Shown piece by piece: positions 45,412 to 57,425 of a DNA stretch of 64,000 bases. Made by a program: the position numbers and the translations under genes. The notes under the pieces are model-generated. The model had not been told where the DNA came from, did not search any database, and saw only the letters and a program-made list of their open reading frames with translations. Position 1 is the stretch's first letter, and each line of letters starts with the position of its first letter. Origin of the DNA: Paratinospora sagittata (Eukaryota; Streptophyta; Magnoliopsida; Ranunculales; Menispermaceae); the NCBI GenBank assembly GCA_035771175.1, contig CM069593.1, forward strand, positions 23,243,456 to 23,307,455, given 5' to 3'.

Positions 45412-45657
45412 AGGACGTATTTGGTACAAAATTAAATGACTTTTTTTGTTTTCAAAACTAACATTCCTAGGACATGTGTTTAATTGGAATCTTGTGGAAA
45501 TCTTAAAAGTTGTTTTTGGATACAAATCTTAAATTTTTGAAGAGAGCATTAAAGCTTTTTTGTTGTTTTCATTGTTTTCTAAAATCAAACTTTAAATCTA
45601 CTTTTGAAAATTTTATTTTTGAAAACTATTTTTGAATGCAAAACCAAACAGGCCCTT
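45412..45657. mobile_element. MITE-like element in the L1 remnant
   Basis: Left end aggacgtatttggtacaaaa and right end (reverse complement) aagggcctgtttggttttgc are weak inverted repeats around an A/T-rich, arm-like interior. Similar in style to the 15031 and 16210 elements. Confidence 0.4.
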
Positions 45658-46990
45658 ATCGTTCTCGATCAAATACGTGACTATGTCAATCGAGGCATTG
45701 CATCATTTTGAATTCTTCCCATCAACATTGGTGTTGTCGCAATCATCTTCATCTACCAACCAACTATTAGATAAAGAAGGTTTGGCCAACCCTAGATTCC
45801 AAGTGTTGTCCCCTAACTCCCCACCCGGGTTGGTTTTGGATCTAGAAAACAAAGGAACAACATTTGAAACAGAAGAAAGAATGAGGATGGACAGAAAAAA
45901 CATAGGGACAATTTGGTTTGCCAATTTTACATCTAAACCAAACCTAAACGGAAAGTAATCAGTTTGACGTTTTGTTAAACAAATCAGAACCAATCATTTA
46001 TGCCAATCTGCAACGAACCAAACGTAACTGATTTGGTTCGATTTGGGTTGATTAGTTTGAAATTTTAAACATACATTTATTCAAATAGATATATACATGT
46101 ACATGAAATAAATCTAATGCAAATCTAGTGAATTAAAAAAAAACTTATTATAGATGACAATACAAATTACAAATATACATCATAAAAAATATTAAATATT
46201 AAAATTTAAAATATTAACATTGCCAATTTGGTTCAGCTAAGATCGGTTCTTAAGTCCCAAATCACAAACCAAACCAAACCGATTGGGTTATACATTTTGC
46301 AAATGTAATCCAAAACAAACTAATTCAAAACCAAACCAAACACATTAGTTTGGTTCGGTTTGATGGTTTGAATCAACCCATTGACAGTCTTAGGAAAAGG
46401 ACTGCGGGGAATCCACAAACAAGTCAAAATCATGGTTATTGGCAAACCTCAAGAGTAGTTGTTTAATCTTCAAGGAGTTTTTCCGCTCGGTTTTCTCTAG
46501 TTGAAACATGGTCCCCACCTTCATCTAATCCGCTCTTTGTGATGTTGCCAAAAAACCTTAAGGCTTGTCATTGTCCTCTTCTATCTATTCAAATCCTCAC
46601 AATCAACTTCTACTATCTCCTCTCACTTTGAAAAACTCAAAACACCGGTATCGTTATGTGTTCAATCACCTTGCTCGCATGTTACGATCTCAAACTAAGA
46701 AATCACCTTGTTCACATGGTGGATCTCAAATTACTGCCAGGAATATGTGTCCATAAATGAGCCATCTTTGTAACTTCATTGTTCCCTCGTCAACCCAAAT
46801 CAAGTCACCAAGCCTTCTTACAATGATCCAGAAAGTATGCGTATTCCCACATGTTTAAAGGAAGTCCTTCACTCTTCACCCATCCACTTCCATTCTCAAA
46901 CTATTGATGCAGCCAATGGATGTCTTGGACTTGACAAACCATGCTGCCACAACCATATTAGAGCCTTGTCCGCATAGATCTCTATAACGC

Positions 46991-48423
46991 TTACCTAGGG
47001 TTGCAACATTTCTGAAAAAATAACCTCAATTGCGGCCCATTCATGCCTTGGAAAGGGTTGAAATAAGACTGACAGAAGAGACTAATATCATTGAGCTAAA
47101 TAGAGTTCCATTCCTTCCATGTGCTCCAGTAGCAATTCTTGTACAGCTTTCCTATACTATCACCCAATTTGCTCACTAAACTCGCATGGGTAGTCATGCT
47201 ATGATTTATTTTGTCTGCACCCTCCCAGCTCGTTCTATTGATATGTTCAGAAACAGGACCATCCATCACAATTATGACTGCTTGGGAGAATTATTGTTCA
47301 CCATCTATCATTTGTAATCTTCATGGGTTTCAAAAAGTGCCCAGGATTGTTGTAATGTCTCTCAACTATCATAGCAACTCTACTTCCTCGGTGATGTCAC
47401 CCAAGCACTCCATTTACTGCTTCCTACCCACCCATCTACAAAGTTAGCAATGAAAAGCTTGCAGCAGCCAAATTTTTATCTAAAGCAAAAGATGACGTAC
47501 ATGATGATTTGCAAATATGTATTCCTTGTTCCCCTAACATACGTTGATGAAAAGATTTTGTGTTCAGTTACAAAAACTTGGTAATACTTTATCAATCCAT
47601 CCTGAGCTTTTCTCCATTGTTCTTGTTGATTATTTGCAGCAATCTCATGACCTTTTACTCTGTATATTTCTTCCTCGTCAACCAAATTCAGTCATTGTGC
47701 ACCCACCATCTCTCCTGCTATCTCTTATGTTGTCCCTGTCCTCTCAGCATTGCATCAAAGGGAGAGAATGCCCCCACAAACTAGCAACGTAGCCTCATGA
47801 CCATATCCACAAATTAGAAAAAACCAAAATCAACCACAATATCAACAACTCAACCAATAGTTTGTTCACACTGTTATCACTGTGATCAGTGTGACATCAC
47901 CACCTTTACCGCAGGTCTACTTATTTCTACATTATTTCAAGCATGACAAGCACAAAATAGAAAGCTGAGAAAATTCACAATAATAAATTTCTGAGGTATG
48001 GAACACTGCTTATGACTAGTAATGCAAAGAAACAATAATGGAAAGATAGCATGGATGTCAGCTTTTCCAAGCCCTAAAAATTGTGGCATTTCTAGCATAA
48101 CAATAGCATCAATGAAAACCAATGTGCATAAATATGAAAAGAAAGCATTCTATGAATGAATTACTCCAAGAATAAGAAATGGTCACAGAATTTGACTGCT
48201 TTGGAATTTGATTAAAACAAGATCCACAACCAACAATTTTTCAGGCAAGAAATCACCAGCATTCTCATTTTATATCTATTTCCAAGAGAACATACGCTAC
48301 AAGAAATTAGAACCAGGAGCAGAACAAAATTTACAGAAACAAAGATTCTTGTGAAAATATACAAAGTTTCAAATGTTCCCCTAACTGATTAAGGTCAGGA
48401 AGAGAAAGGAAAGGTGATAGGAA
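46991..48423. other. Spacer, no gene recognised
   Basis: Contains only short open frames without family signatures. The part next to 47000 may be the upstream end of the LINE; I see nothing else in it. Confidence 0.45.
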
Positions 48424-48669
48424 TTAGTAAAATAAGGTAACGTTGTCACCGAGAAGCTTTCCTCTGGAAGCTTGCGAACAACCATCAAAGCAACTGTACT
48501 CACAAATTCGAGGAGTGGCGTCTGGCAATTCTAGACACAATGGCTTGCAATCCGTGAGACATTTTGAAATTGTAGCTACGCCTTCTTTGGAGGCACCTCT
48601 GGTTAAGCCCATCAACGCGTTCATCGTTATGAACACCATCATCAACCATTTAACTTCCTTCCAATACAT
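48424..48669 (-). CDS. Thionin-like small secreted cysteine-rich protein
   Basis: A single exon on the minus strand encodes 81 residues. Residues 1-26 (VKWLMMVFITMNALMGL) are a hydrophobic signal peptide or anchor. The mature part has six cysteines at 37, 41, 45, 56, 60 and 64, spaced CX3CX3C-X10-CX3CX3C, the pattern of plant thionin-like proteins (three disulphides expected). Family members are secreted and often linked with defence or reproductive tissue; the activity of this one is unknown. The first ATG follows aaattcag; a downstream Met at residue 10 or 11 is an alternative start that would shorten the N-terminal charged part. Protein-level similarity is limited to the cysteine pattern, so the family call is moderate. 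Confidence 0.65.
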   Translation of the reverse strand: MYWKEVKWLMMVFITMNALMGLTRGASKEGVATISKCLTDCKPLCLELPDATPRICEYSCFDGCSQASRGKLLGDNVTLFY

Positions 48670-48707
48670 CTGAATTTGAATGTTTTTTCAAGAAAAACAG
48701 GCCTTGG

Positions 48708-48750
48708 GGCGTGAGAGCGTGAGGGCGTGAGAGCGTGAGAGCGTGAGAGG
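48708..48750. repeat. 10-bp minisatellite upstream of the thionin-like gene
   Basis: Four to five copies of gcgtgagagc/gcgtgagggc in tandem, 40-80 bp upstream of the ATG of the minus-strand gene, in its presumed leader or core promoter. Confidence 0.85.
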
Positions 48751-49035
48751 AAAAAGAAAGCTTGTATGGAGGAGCTTTTCGGCAGACCGTGTCGTCTGCA
48801 ACAAGGCAAACCATGCGACACGCGAATGCCGCGGTTGATTCAGCCTGGGTGTATCACGGGAAAACTGGATCTCAGTTGGGCTTAAATCTCTGTTGCGGTA
48901 GTAGGCCTCCCTCAAGAGCCCAAGCTCTTCTGGGCCAGATAGTTCATGTTCATGTGAAGCCCAAAGGAGATTAATTAGACTTGGTACAAAAAAGACCATT
49001 ACGAACGATCATTCAGAAAGAAAACTACAAATCAT
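48751..49035. other. Upstream region of the thionin-like gene
   Basis: GC-richer than average. No coding signal was recognised; it ends at the MULE terminus. Confidence 0.4.
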
Positions 49036-49583
49036 TCGTTAAGGAAATTGTTAAAATCACCCGTCCATTTCTATTAGTCCACCAACCCATTCATTTCACC
49101 CACTTTAAAATTTAAAAATACCTAAAGCCTGTCTTTTCACCCACCCTAATTCCAACTCTACCCTTCCCGCACTTTCATCCCTATCCAACGCCCCTCTTCA
49201 TCTTTCTCATTTCTTTCTCCAACGCCACCCATTATTTCTCTTTTTAATCTTCATTTCTTGCTTCTTTTCAAGTATTCAAAGAGTTAGATCTAGCTTCTTG
49301 ACAACAAAAGGATCATTTCTAGCGGTGAAATCAAATGATTTCGTGAAAAAAATCTCAAATCCAAATCGGTGAGTAAATCTTCAATCTTTTAAATTTTAAG
49401 TTAGATTTGTTATTTTATTTTGTGTTATTTGTTGATTTCTACTTAAATTTAGGTCCTAAATCATGAAAGAAATCATTGAAATCGTTAAAATGGGGTGAGA
49501 AAGGGTTTTGAAAAACTCTTTCTCACGGCTCGCAACGAGCTGTCCGGTCGACCAGGACTAGACAGCACGCCTCTCTCTGTCAG

Positions 49584-49617
49584 TGGTGGGACGAACAAAG
49601 TATTGTTCGTCCCACCA
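49584..49617. repeat. Perfect 15-bp stem, 4-nt loop hairpin in MULE subterminal region
   Basis: tggtgggacgaacaa (49584-49598), loop agta, then the exact reverse complement (49603-49617). Placed between the TIR and the PMD gene start. Confidence 0.92.
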
Positions 49618-49695
49618 ACATGATTTTTTTTAAAATAAATTATTACACTAACCTATAGTACTAACATGATTTTTTTATTTATTTCTTATTTAGAT

Positions 49696-50720
49696 ATGTT
49701 GTCGAGACAAAGAAGACCCACTGTCTCTAACACTGAGGGGCAAAGCTCCTAAAGAGATTGGTCGACAGCCTCGGCTAAAAGAAGACGTGCCCAACAAAAG
49801 CAATTACCGCCACCAATTATAAATGAAGATGAAGATGAAGAGGTGGAGGAAGAGGTAGAGCAACCGGAGGTTTCTGGTTCACAAGTACGGACTAGTCCTT
49901 GTCCTGGTGGACCTACTAATCCATCAGTGCCCACACATTTTAAAACACAGTAACATATTTCATATGGCAAAATAAGGTATATAATGTTTTTTTATTCAAT
50001 TTTTATGATTACGTCTAAATAAATTTATTTAATCAATTTTAATATTTTGTTTACTCGTGCAGAAACACAAACTTCTGAAATGCATCAATCATGGTACAAA
50101 TTTAGTGACATGGGATCTCAGTTAACACCATGAGAAGCAAAGGGTTATGAAAATTATTAAAGAGTTTAGGCTTTATCCCTTGCTAAAATGCACGGTGACA
50201 ACAAAGTTTTAATTTCTTCTGTCATGAAGAGGTGACACCCAGAGACAAATATATTTCGGTGAAATGAGCATCACTCTCAATGATGTCATAGTTTTACTTC
50301 ACATACCAACTTTGAACAAGACAATAAATTACGAGTAATAAACAATGCACAGGCAGTCCTACTACTCCATAAAGCATTAGGGGTGTAAATTCAACATGCA
50401 ACTGATGAGATCACCAAGGATAGAGGACAGTCACTGCAATTGAATTGGTTAAAACAAAGATTTAGGTCAAAATTTAAATAAAATGAGCAATATCCTTCAG
50501 TTGAGTGTACAACAAGAACATATTTGTTGTTCATATTAGGCTGTACGATTTTCACCAACAAAAACGTTTTAAGAGTGAACATAATTTACTTACAATTGTT
50601 GATGAACCTAGAAGCAATCAATACATATGCATGGGGTATTTTCGACAAGTGTCTGAAGCCTAGTGGAAGGAAAGAAAAGATTAGCCTTAAGATATGCTTT
50701 TGTTCCATGTATGTAAATGG
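49696..50720 (+). pseudogene. Plant mobile domain (PMD) protein, N-terminal part
   Basis: From ATG 49696 the frame reads MLSRQRRPTVSNTEGQSS, stop, then an acidic stretch EDEDEEVEEEVEQPEVSGSQ and GGPTNPSVPTHFKT, the low-complexity N terminus typical of transposon PMD proteins. After an intron-like gap come LLKCINHGT and KIIKEFRLYPLL (50085-50190), MSITLNDVIVLLHIPTLNKT (50268-50330) and TRTYLLFILGCTIFTNKN and LEAINTYAWG (50514-50640), the conserved N-terminal and middle PMD blocks. Stops and frameshifts are frequent. The C-terminal half is absent here but is the part preserved at 16919-17641. Confidence 0.72.
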
Positions 50721-51742
50721 ATAATTTTTTAACCTTGTACTCCAAGAGTATGAGAGGATATGAAAACTAAAATTCAATCTCACTACATAGATCTCTGAAA
50801 AAAAAAAAAAAAAAAATCTCAGTAGTACATAGAAAAATATATTATTTTTGACAATTTTAGTCACTAGTTACATTTTTTAATCCAAATACCACTCAAGAAC
50901 ATGCTATATAGTTGTCAAGCCAAATAAAATAATAATAAGTCATTTTCTCAAAACTATACATTTTTTTTTCTTGCTTCATAAGATCATACAATGAATCAAG
51001 CAAATTGTTATTATTTTTAAATCTTGAAAATGATTGTTAGATTATCAAATAAGCTTTTTTTGTAGGCAAGTTTTCAAAAGTTTAGTTCTAGCTTACAAAT
51101 CAAATGCTCTCATTCTTACTTTTTGAATGTTATACAAGCAAGAAGTTGAAGATTGTCTTCAAATTTGACATCTTTAAGCTGTACATAAAAAAAAATAAAA
51201 ATAAAAGTTTATGTAAATATGATTCAACCAAACTTTCTTTAACGTTGCATTATGGTTTTCCTGAAAAAAAAGAAAATTCCAATAATCTTAAATCAATCAA
51301 TTAATACCCACCAGTTCAAAACAATTTTATTTTGTGTGAGATAAAAGAAATCAAAGCGGTTCTAGAATAGAGATAGTGGGTTCTGATTTTAGTCCAAAAA
51401 TATGACGACCTTTAGCAACACTTTGTACGTGAGGGTAAAATCGACATTTCACTAAGGGATTAACCACATGTTTTCTTTTTTATTTTTTTTCAAAAAGGAA
51501 TATAATCCTATTATTATTTATAATTACAAAGAATAAATAATTAATAATTAAAAGGATAAATATAAAAAAGCTCTCCCTCCTCACATTTTAACAGACCACT
51601 CTTCCACTATTAACCTATTCATTCCCATAACACAGAAATAAAAAAAGAAAAAAGATAAAAAAAAAGAAAAAAAAAAAAAAGAAAGGAAGAAAAGAAGGAA
51701 AGAAAACGGAGAGAGAGAAGAGGGAAGGGGGGAAGGGAAGGC
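50721..51742. other. AT-rich spacer and leader of the kinase gene
   Basis: A/T runs up to about 51590, then a purine-rich (GA)n leader from 51640 to the ATG, typical of plant 5' UTRs. A TATA box could not be chosen with confidence. Confidence 0.45.
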
Positions 51743-54700
51743 ATGGGTTGGTGGTTTCCCTGCTCTGGAAAATCAAACAAGAAATCATCAAACAAGAAGA
51801 AGAAATACGAAGATCAGATCCAACCCACTTCTTCTTCTTCTTCTTCAGGTTTTTTTTTTCATCAAAGATTTCTCCTTTTTTTTTCTATTTTTTTTTTTTT
51901 TTGGTTCTTTTAAATTATGAAACCCACCCCCACCATTTTTTATCCGTTCATCACTCTATATTTTGGGGGAGTTTTTCTCATCTGGGCATGTTCTGAATCG
52001 ATCGTAATTGGGGTTTTTTTATGATTTCTGAAGTGCCCATGTGGAGTTTTACTTTTTTGGTTTTGATCTGATAGGATTTGGGAGGAAATGACTAAAGGTT
52101 TTTATTTATTAATTTTATTTTTTTTTGTGGGTAGAATTACTGGTTTAGTTCATCTACGCCCTTTCTTTTTCTGTCCTGAATGAGCCTTTTTGTTATGATC
52201 TTTTGGGGTTGAACCCTTGTTTGTGTTTCTGTGGGTAGATGATATGAGATTGTTCCTGGTTTAGGTTAAATTTTTTTTATTTTTTTTTAATGAGATTGGT
52301 ATTATTTGGGAGTCTTAATTTACAGATTGTCTTGATATGTGTAAATGATCAGCTTTTCAGATTTTTTTTTCTTCCTATTTCACTGTTACCTGTTCAAATC
52401 AGGGTTTTGATGGATGGTTATTATCCAGTTCTACTGTGAACTTCAAATACATTTTTGGTTTGTTCTGATTCTGGGAAGGTTAAATTTTCCTAATTTGGGT
52501 GCTAAGTGAAGGATCTGCTGAAGCAAAATTTTATTTGCTTAACTTTGAGCAACTGCAAGTTTGAAACCATAAGAGGCTTGGCCTTTCATTGATTCCAAGT
52601 CTGGGTGTCTTTTGGCGGTATTAATGTCTTTAAGAAATTGGGAACTAGGTTTTGGTTCTTTATTGAACTGTCTGGTAGGATGGAATGGTGTTTATGAAAG
52701 TTTTAGGTCAAGGCTTATGCAAATGAGGTTTGTGTCTGATTCATGATTGGAATAATTTTAAGATAACTAAGTGGACTATCTAATTTTTGACTTTTCGTTT
52801 ACCCCTTTTGGTTTTATATGCTGCAAATAAATAAGGTTTTTGTTCAATTTTCTTCATTTTGAGCATGCATCATCGACTTTAATTGTTCTTATGATAGTGA
52901 CATTTTTTTTTTTTTTTTTTTTTTTGTATTTTCTTCTTTTCCATTTCAGATAAACCAACGGTAAATCCCCCATCAGATATAAAGAAGGAGGTCTCTAAAG
53001 ATGGAGGCTCTGACCATATAGCAGCTCAGACATTTTCTAAAGATGGAGGAGGCTCTGACCATATAGCAGCTCAGACATTTACATTCCGTGAATTGGCGGC
53101 TGCAACGAAGAACTTCAGAGCTGATTGTCTTTTAGGGGAGGGAGGCTTCGGTAGAGTTTATAAAGGGAGGTTGGAGAGTACCAATCAGGTCAATCGTGTT
53201 CATTAGATTTTAACTGTACCGTAAAACTTGAGCCATCTAATATATCATGCGGCATTTGTTTGTTCTGTATACTTTAGTGCCTTTTTTATTCTTTACTGTT
53301 CTAACTCATTTATTCATTATTGCTTTGACTTTTTTTTTGGGTGGCATCCCCTTCTGAGCTTCTTTGACACTGGGAATTTAATGGTATTTTCTAGCTATTA
53401 AGTTTTGAGTCGAGAATTTGTGCCTTGGTATAAATCTTGCTTCTTTTTATTTTTTGTAGGTTGTGGCTATCAAACAACTTGATCGTAATGGGTTGCAAGG
53501 AAATAGAGAGTTCCTTGTTGAAGTATTGATGTTAAGTCTACTTCACCATCCTAACCTTGTTAATCTGATTGGGTATTGTGCTGATGGAGATCAAAGGCTT
53601 TTGGTCTATGAGTACATGCCTTTAGGATCTTTAGAAGACCATCTACATGGTATAATTCATTATTTTCAAGTCTTTCCTCTTAGTTACTGTTCTAGCAATC
53701 TTATTTATCCCTTCAACCACATGTTTATATTGCATGAATACATGATGTTAATTCCATTTGTTTGTCTTTGTAGACCTCCCGCCCAATAAGAAACGGCTTG
53801 ACTGGAATACAAGAATGAAAATAGCAGCTGGTGCAGCGAAGGGCTTGGAGTACTTGCACGACAAGGCAAATCCCCCAGTTATATATCGTGATTTGAAATG
53901 CTCAAACATCTTACTTGGGGAAGGTTATCATCCGAAACTGTCTGATTTTGGCTTGGCTAAGCTGGGTCCTGTCGGGGATAAAACCCATGTTTCCACCAGG
54001 GTGATGGGCACATACGGCTATTGTGCACCAGAGTACGCAATGACCGGTCAGCTAACGCTGAAATCAGACGTTTATAGCTTTGGGGTTGTTCTTTTGGAGA
54101 TCATAACTGGCAGGAGAGCTATTGACAATTCAAAAGCTGCAGGAGAGCAGAATCTGGTCGCATGGGTAAGAAAGCATATTCCTCTCATCTACCATTATAT
54201 TTGTCACTGGAATATGAGGTCATGCTTCTTATTATGAACAGTATTTGTGGACCGTCCATTAATTATTCCTTGTCAATAATACAGAGGGGGCCATTTTCAC
54301 TTCTGCTGTAGTTTCAACTTGTACAGTGGTGCTCAGTTTGACAATCTGACCTAAAGCTGAAATTTGAGTTATGCTAGTACTAGGAGAAATAGGCCTATTA
54401 CTTTTTAACATTGTTGGGACTAATATGTTAGGCTATGTGGGTCCAGCAAAAGGATCCAAGTAAGGTTGGAGTGATCTTTTAACTGATTAGCAAGGAACCA
54501 GCTGTTCTTGTTCAATATAACTTAACTCATTTCAATTCAACTAAGCCTTTTTCCAATGACATGGGGTCTGCGACATGAATCTACCTCCTCTACTCTGCTC
54601 TCTTAAGGACTAAATCAACATTTAAATTACAAGTAATTATATCTTTCTTAAATATATCTATCGATCTCCAAAGTGCTATCATTGTCAGGAATATTCTTTT

Positions 54701-55891
54701 AAAATGCCAAGTATATCTTGCATTGCTTCCTTATGTTTTGTCAGGAGTATTCTTTTAAAATGTCACTATCTCATATTATTTTGGGTTGGAGTCTTCCCAA
54801 TCCTCTTAAGTGACAACCTCAGCTCAATCACCAAGTATTGACCAACTAATTTTGTGTGTTAGGGCAGCTAGGAACTATTTCGTGTGAAACTTTTTTGCTT
54901 GGGAGTGAAGTAATCTTACGTCTCTGTGCCTGTGACAATATCTTCTGCGTGCTTTCCGATGGTTTGTATGCAACACCAATTTGAGTTTATCTCAAAAATT
55001 TCACATGGGGATGCAACCTTACCTGTTCCTGTGGAGATCTTGGTTCCAGTGAAAAGCTATGAATTTTAGCATTACTGCAACTGTAACAGTACTTTAGTCT
55101 ACTATTTATATTGAAGTTAAATTGTGCATTTAAGTAAGGAACATTCTTTGAATAATTTGACAAATTTTACTTCCTGCTTCCTCGATATTGAAGAAGAAAC
55201 CACTACTCTCTCTCTCCCGATCCTGAAATGCTCAAAAATTGGTCATTGACATGTTCCTATTTCAGTTGTTTCTTGCAAAACCTAATTCAGACCTTGGCTG
55301 ATCTGAATGTTATCATTTAACCACTGGTTAGTCAAACTGAAATTTCTTGAACATTGAGTGCTCTATTTTTTGCTTCTACATAAAGTTCGTCTGTTAAGAC
55401 TATTATGACAGGAAAGAAGATCTTATTTCCACAAATTTAGATGACTAACTCTCTATGTTATTACTTATTATTCTTATGAGAAGCGTGGGAAAAGGCACAA
55501 TCTCTGCTCTTCAAGAGCTTATATGTTACACTGAAAATTCAATCTTTGCTTTTAAATGCAGGCACGCCCGCTATTCAAAGACCGGAGGAAATTCTCACAG
55601 ATGGCCGATCCATTGCTCCAGGGCCAATACCCTGTAAGGGGCCTTTACCAAGCACTTGCTGTTGCTGCAATGTGTGTTCAGGAGCAGCCCACCATGCGTC
55701 CCCTTATCGCAGATGTGGTTACAGCTTTGTCTTACCTTGCTTCACAAAAATACGACCCGGAGACACAGCCTGTGCAGAGCTTCCGAATGGCTCCCTCAAC
55801 TCCACCTCGGACAAGAAGAGAGAACGATAGGCGGCACAGTGCAGATAATAGTGGCGGGTCTGAGAGAGATCAAACAAGGGTATTTAACTGA
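51743..55891 (+). CDS. PBS1-like receptor-like cytoplasmic kinase (RLCK-VII), 5 exons
   Basis: Exons 51743-51848, 52950-53188, 53460-53649, 53774-54165 and 55562-55891 join in frame to 418 residues. [11 protein letters not shown] carries Gly2 for N-myristoylation and Cys7 for palmitoylation, so the kinase should sit at the plasma membrane. The kinase domain has the Gly loop [11 protein letters not shown] (98-108), Lys120 in VVAIK, YRDLK with catalytic Asp218, DFG at 236-238, the RLCK-VII activation loop [15 protein letters not shown] (253-267) and a C-terminal lobe ending [14 protein letters not shown] (from about 357). These kinases pass signals from surface receptors in immunity and hormone responses. 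The sequence is closest by eye to PBL7/PBL27-type members; the exact orthologue is uncertain. Residues 51-64 are duplicated as 65-79 just before the domain. All splice sites are GT-AG and the gene looks functional. Confidence 0.93.
52994..53080 (+). repeat. In-frame tandem duplication in kinase exon 2
   Basis: The 42-bp unit tctaaagatggaggctctga... (52994-53035) is repeated with one extra Gly codon (53036-53080), giving [14 protein letters not shown] followed by [15 protein letters not shown]. Confidence 0.95.
54530..54720 (-). repeat. Possible RTE-type LINE 3' tail in kinase intron 4
   Basis: caactaagcctttttccaat followed by gacatggggtctgcgacatg resembles the conserved tail common near the ends of plant RTE-type LINEs. 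No coding part remains. Confidence 0.4.
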
Positions 55892-57425
55892 TCTGATTGA
55901 ACTCAATCAACAATCATTCAAACGATGCCAATGGAATTTCCTCGCAGCATTCTTCTTGTGAACATTGTGTGGTGCTTTGGAAGATGGATTAATGGATGGT
56001 TTATTGCCTAATTTTTGACGAGGAATCACGTGGGAGCGCAGTTTTTCAGGTACCCTTCTTTCTTGGTTCCACGTTTGGTGGTTCTGGGATATGAGATTTT
56101 GTTGCCACCTTCGGATGGTTGATCATTTCGCTCTCAATTCTTCCGTGTTCTTTGTTTTAATTTTTGGCTTCTCAGTTTTTTACATGGCTGTTTTGTTTGT
56201 ACATGTGAGCTGGTTGTCCTTGTGTATGTAAATGCCTATGCTTATTCACTAGAGGTGATTTTTTTTCTTAATTTCTTACATGTCTTAAATTTGTGTTCTG
56301 CTCATTAGATTCAAACACAATTCAGAATTCATAACAAGGCATTCTGTTGGGATGCAGTTAAAAGATAAAAAGGTTGTGGAAGCACTCTCAGTAGGTTAGC
56401 TTGCTGGAACATAGTACGATGTAGAGAACAATGCCATCAAAAAATATATGATCTAAAGCGTTGAGAATGGTTGGACAAGCTCAAAGGGAACATGAAGATA
56501 TATATGAAGAAAGAAAGATAACGAAAAGGAAAGCTCAACATCAGTTGGCAATTTGAACACTTTTTATGACAATTACAGAACAAGACAACTAAAACCATTC
56601 TCAACTCTGCAGCACATGGGAACGTGCGACCTGCTCAAATTTGAGTTTCTATATTACTCAAACTTGGCTTCAAAATGTAAACATCAATTAATTGTTGAAA
56701 AACTAACCAACCATGAACGAATTTTCAAACATGAATGAAAAACAACTGGGGAAATCTGAGGTTTTATCCAAGCAAAAGCAATGTTGATACACCATCAGGT
56801 TGTAACACAATTGATGACGACAGCTGCATCTTAATAAATTGAAGGACCTGATCATGAATTTGAGCCTCATTACAACATGAACTAATGAAAAGGTGCTAAC
56901 TATCCACCCTTTCAAGACTTCAAACTCTAGATTAATCTCGTTCCTGCAAAAATGTTAGAGGATTTAGGACCAACAAAAAAAAAAAAATAGCAATGCTGAT
57001 ACAAGAATAAGAGTACATGAATGAGGCATTACTTGATTAGATACTTAAAAAAACGATACTATATTATTGACCCATGTGTCCCATGTCACTTCTTTAAATG
57101 GCACCATTCTGGACCTACCTATTATTATTAGTAACTGACAACAAATAATGGTGGGCTATGCACTTTAAAATGATCGGTATGTCAAACAATTTACAGACAA
57201 AAAAACAGATTTAGGATCAAAGTTGAGGCTCTATAAATTTCACAATTTCAGGCAGACAACAGCCAAAGCTCCTCTCTCTTGATACCTACAATCATCCCAT
57301 GCCTACAGGATGGACACAGAGTGGCAGATTATCATTCGACAAGGTGCATGAGCTCTTCAGCCAGCAGACAAACCAACGAGATTTTCATATCACACTTGGA
57401 ATTCGCCCATTTACTCTGCTTATAT
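55892..57425. other. Convergent 3' regions of the kinase and Rab-GAP genes
   Basis: The T-rich kinase 3' region lies up to about 56270. The rest is AT-rich spacer leading to the 3' region of the minus-strand Rab-GAP gene. No other gene seen. Confidence 0.5.

Larger units (their letters stand above)
42580..46990 (-). mobile_element. Degenerate L1-type LINE (ORF1 and ORF2 fragments)
   Basis: Minus-strand pieces appear in L1 order. ORF1-like DUF4283 sequence (EGLPLNMWEYAYFLDHCKK) lies at about 46770-46880. The endonuclease block GDFNVEP is near 44895, KWGPSPFHFENILMQ near 44640, and the pre-RT block LLCEEHIAR with KTKWFGGDVNAKFFH at 44210-44320. The RT start is at 42897-43151 (AINAMTNGAYICLVPKG, then ISLLTSLYKTITKLLS), and the IDF...YDHV block is near 42810. 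All are broken by frameshifts and stops, and further elements have inserted. Left of about 42570 the similarity is lost. Confidence 0.75.
49036..50720 (+). mobile_element. Second MULE remnant: TIR end and N-terminal PMD gene
   Basis: Starts GGAAATTGTTAAAATCACCC (from about 49033), similar to the inverted right end of the 16919-21197 MULE, followed by a comparable TC-rich subterminal region, a perfect hairpin (49584-49617) and the 5' part of a PMD gene. The rest of the element is missing. It is the complementary end of the same kind of transposon. Confidence 0.7.

Noticed and set aside
51748..51996. 82-residue open frame at the start of the kinase gene
   Set aside because: Different frame from the kinase exon 1 and runs through the intron's poly-T stretch.
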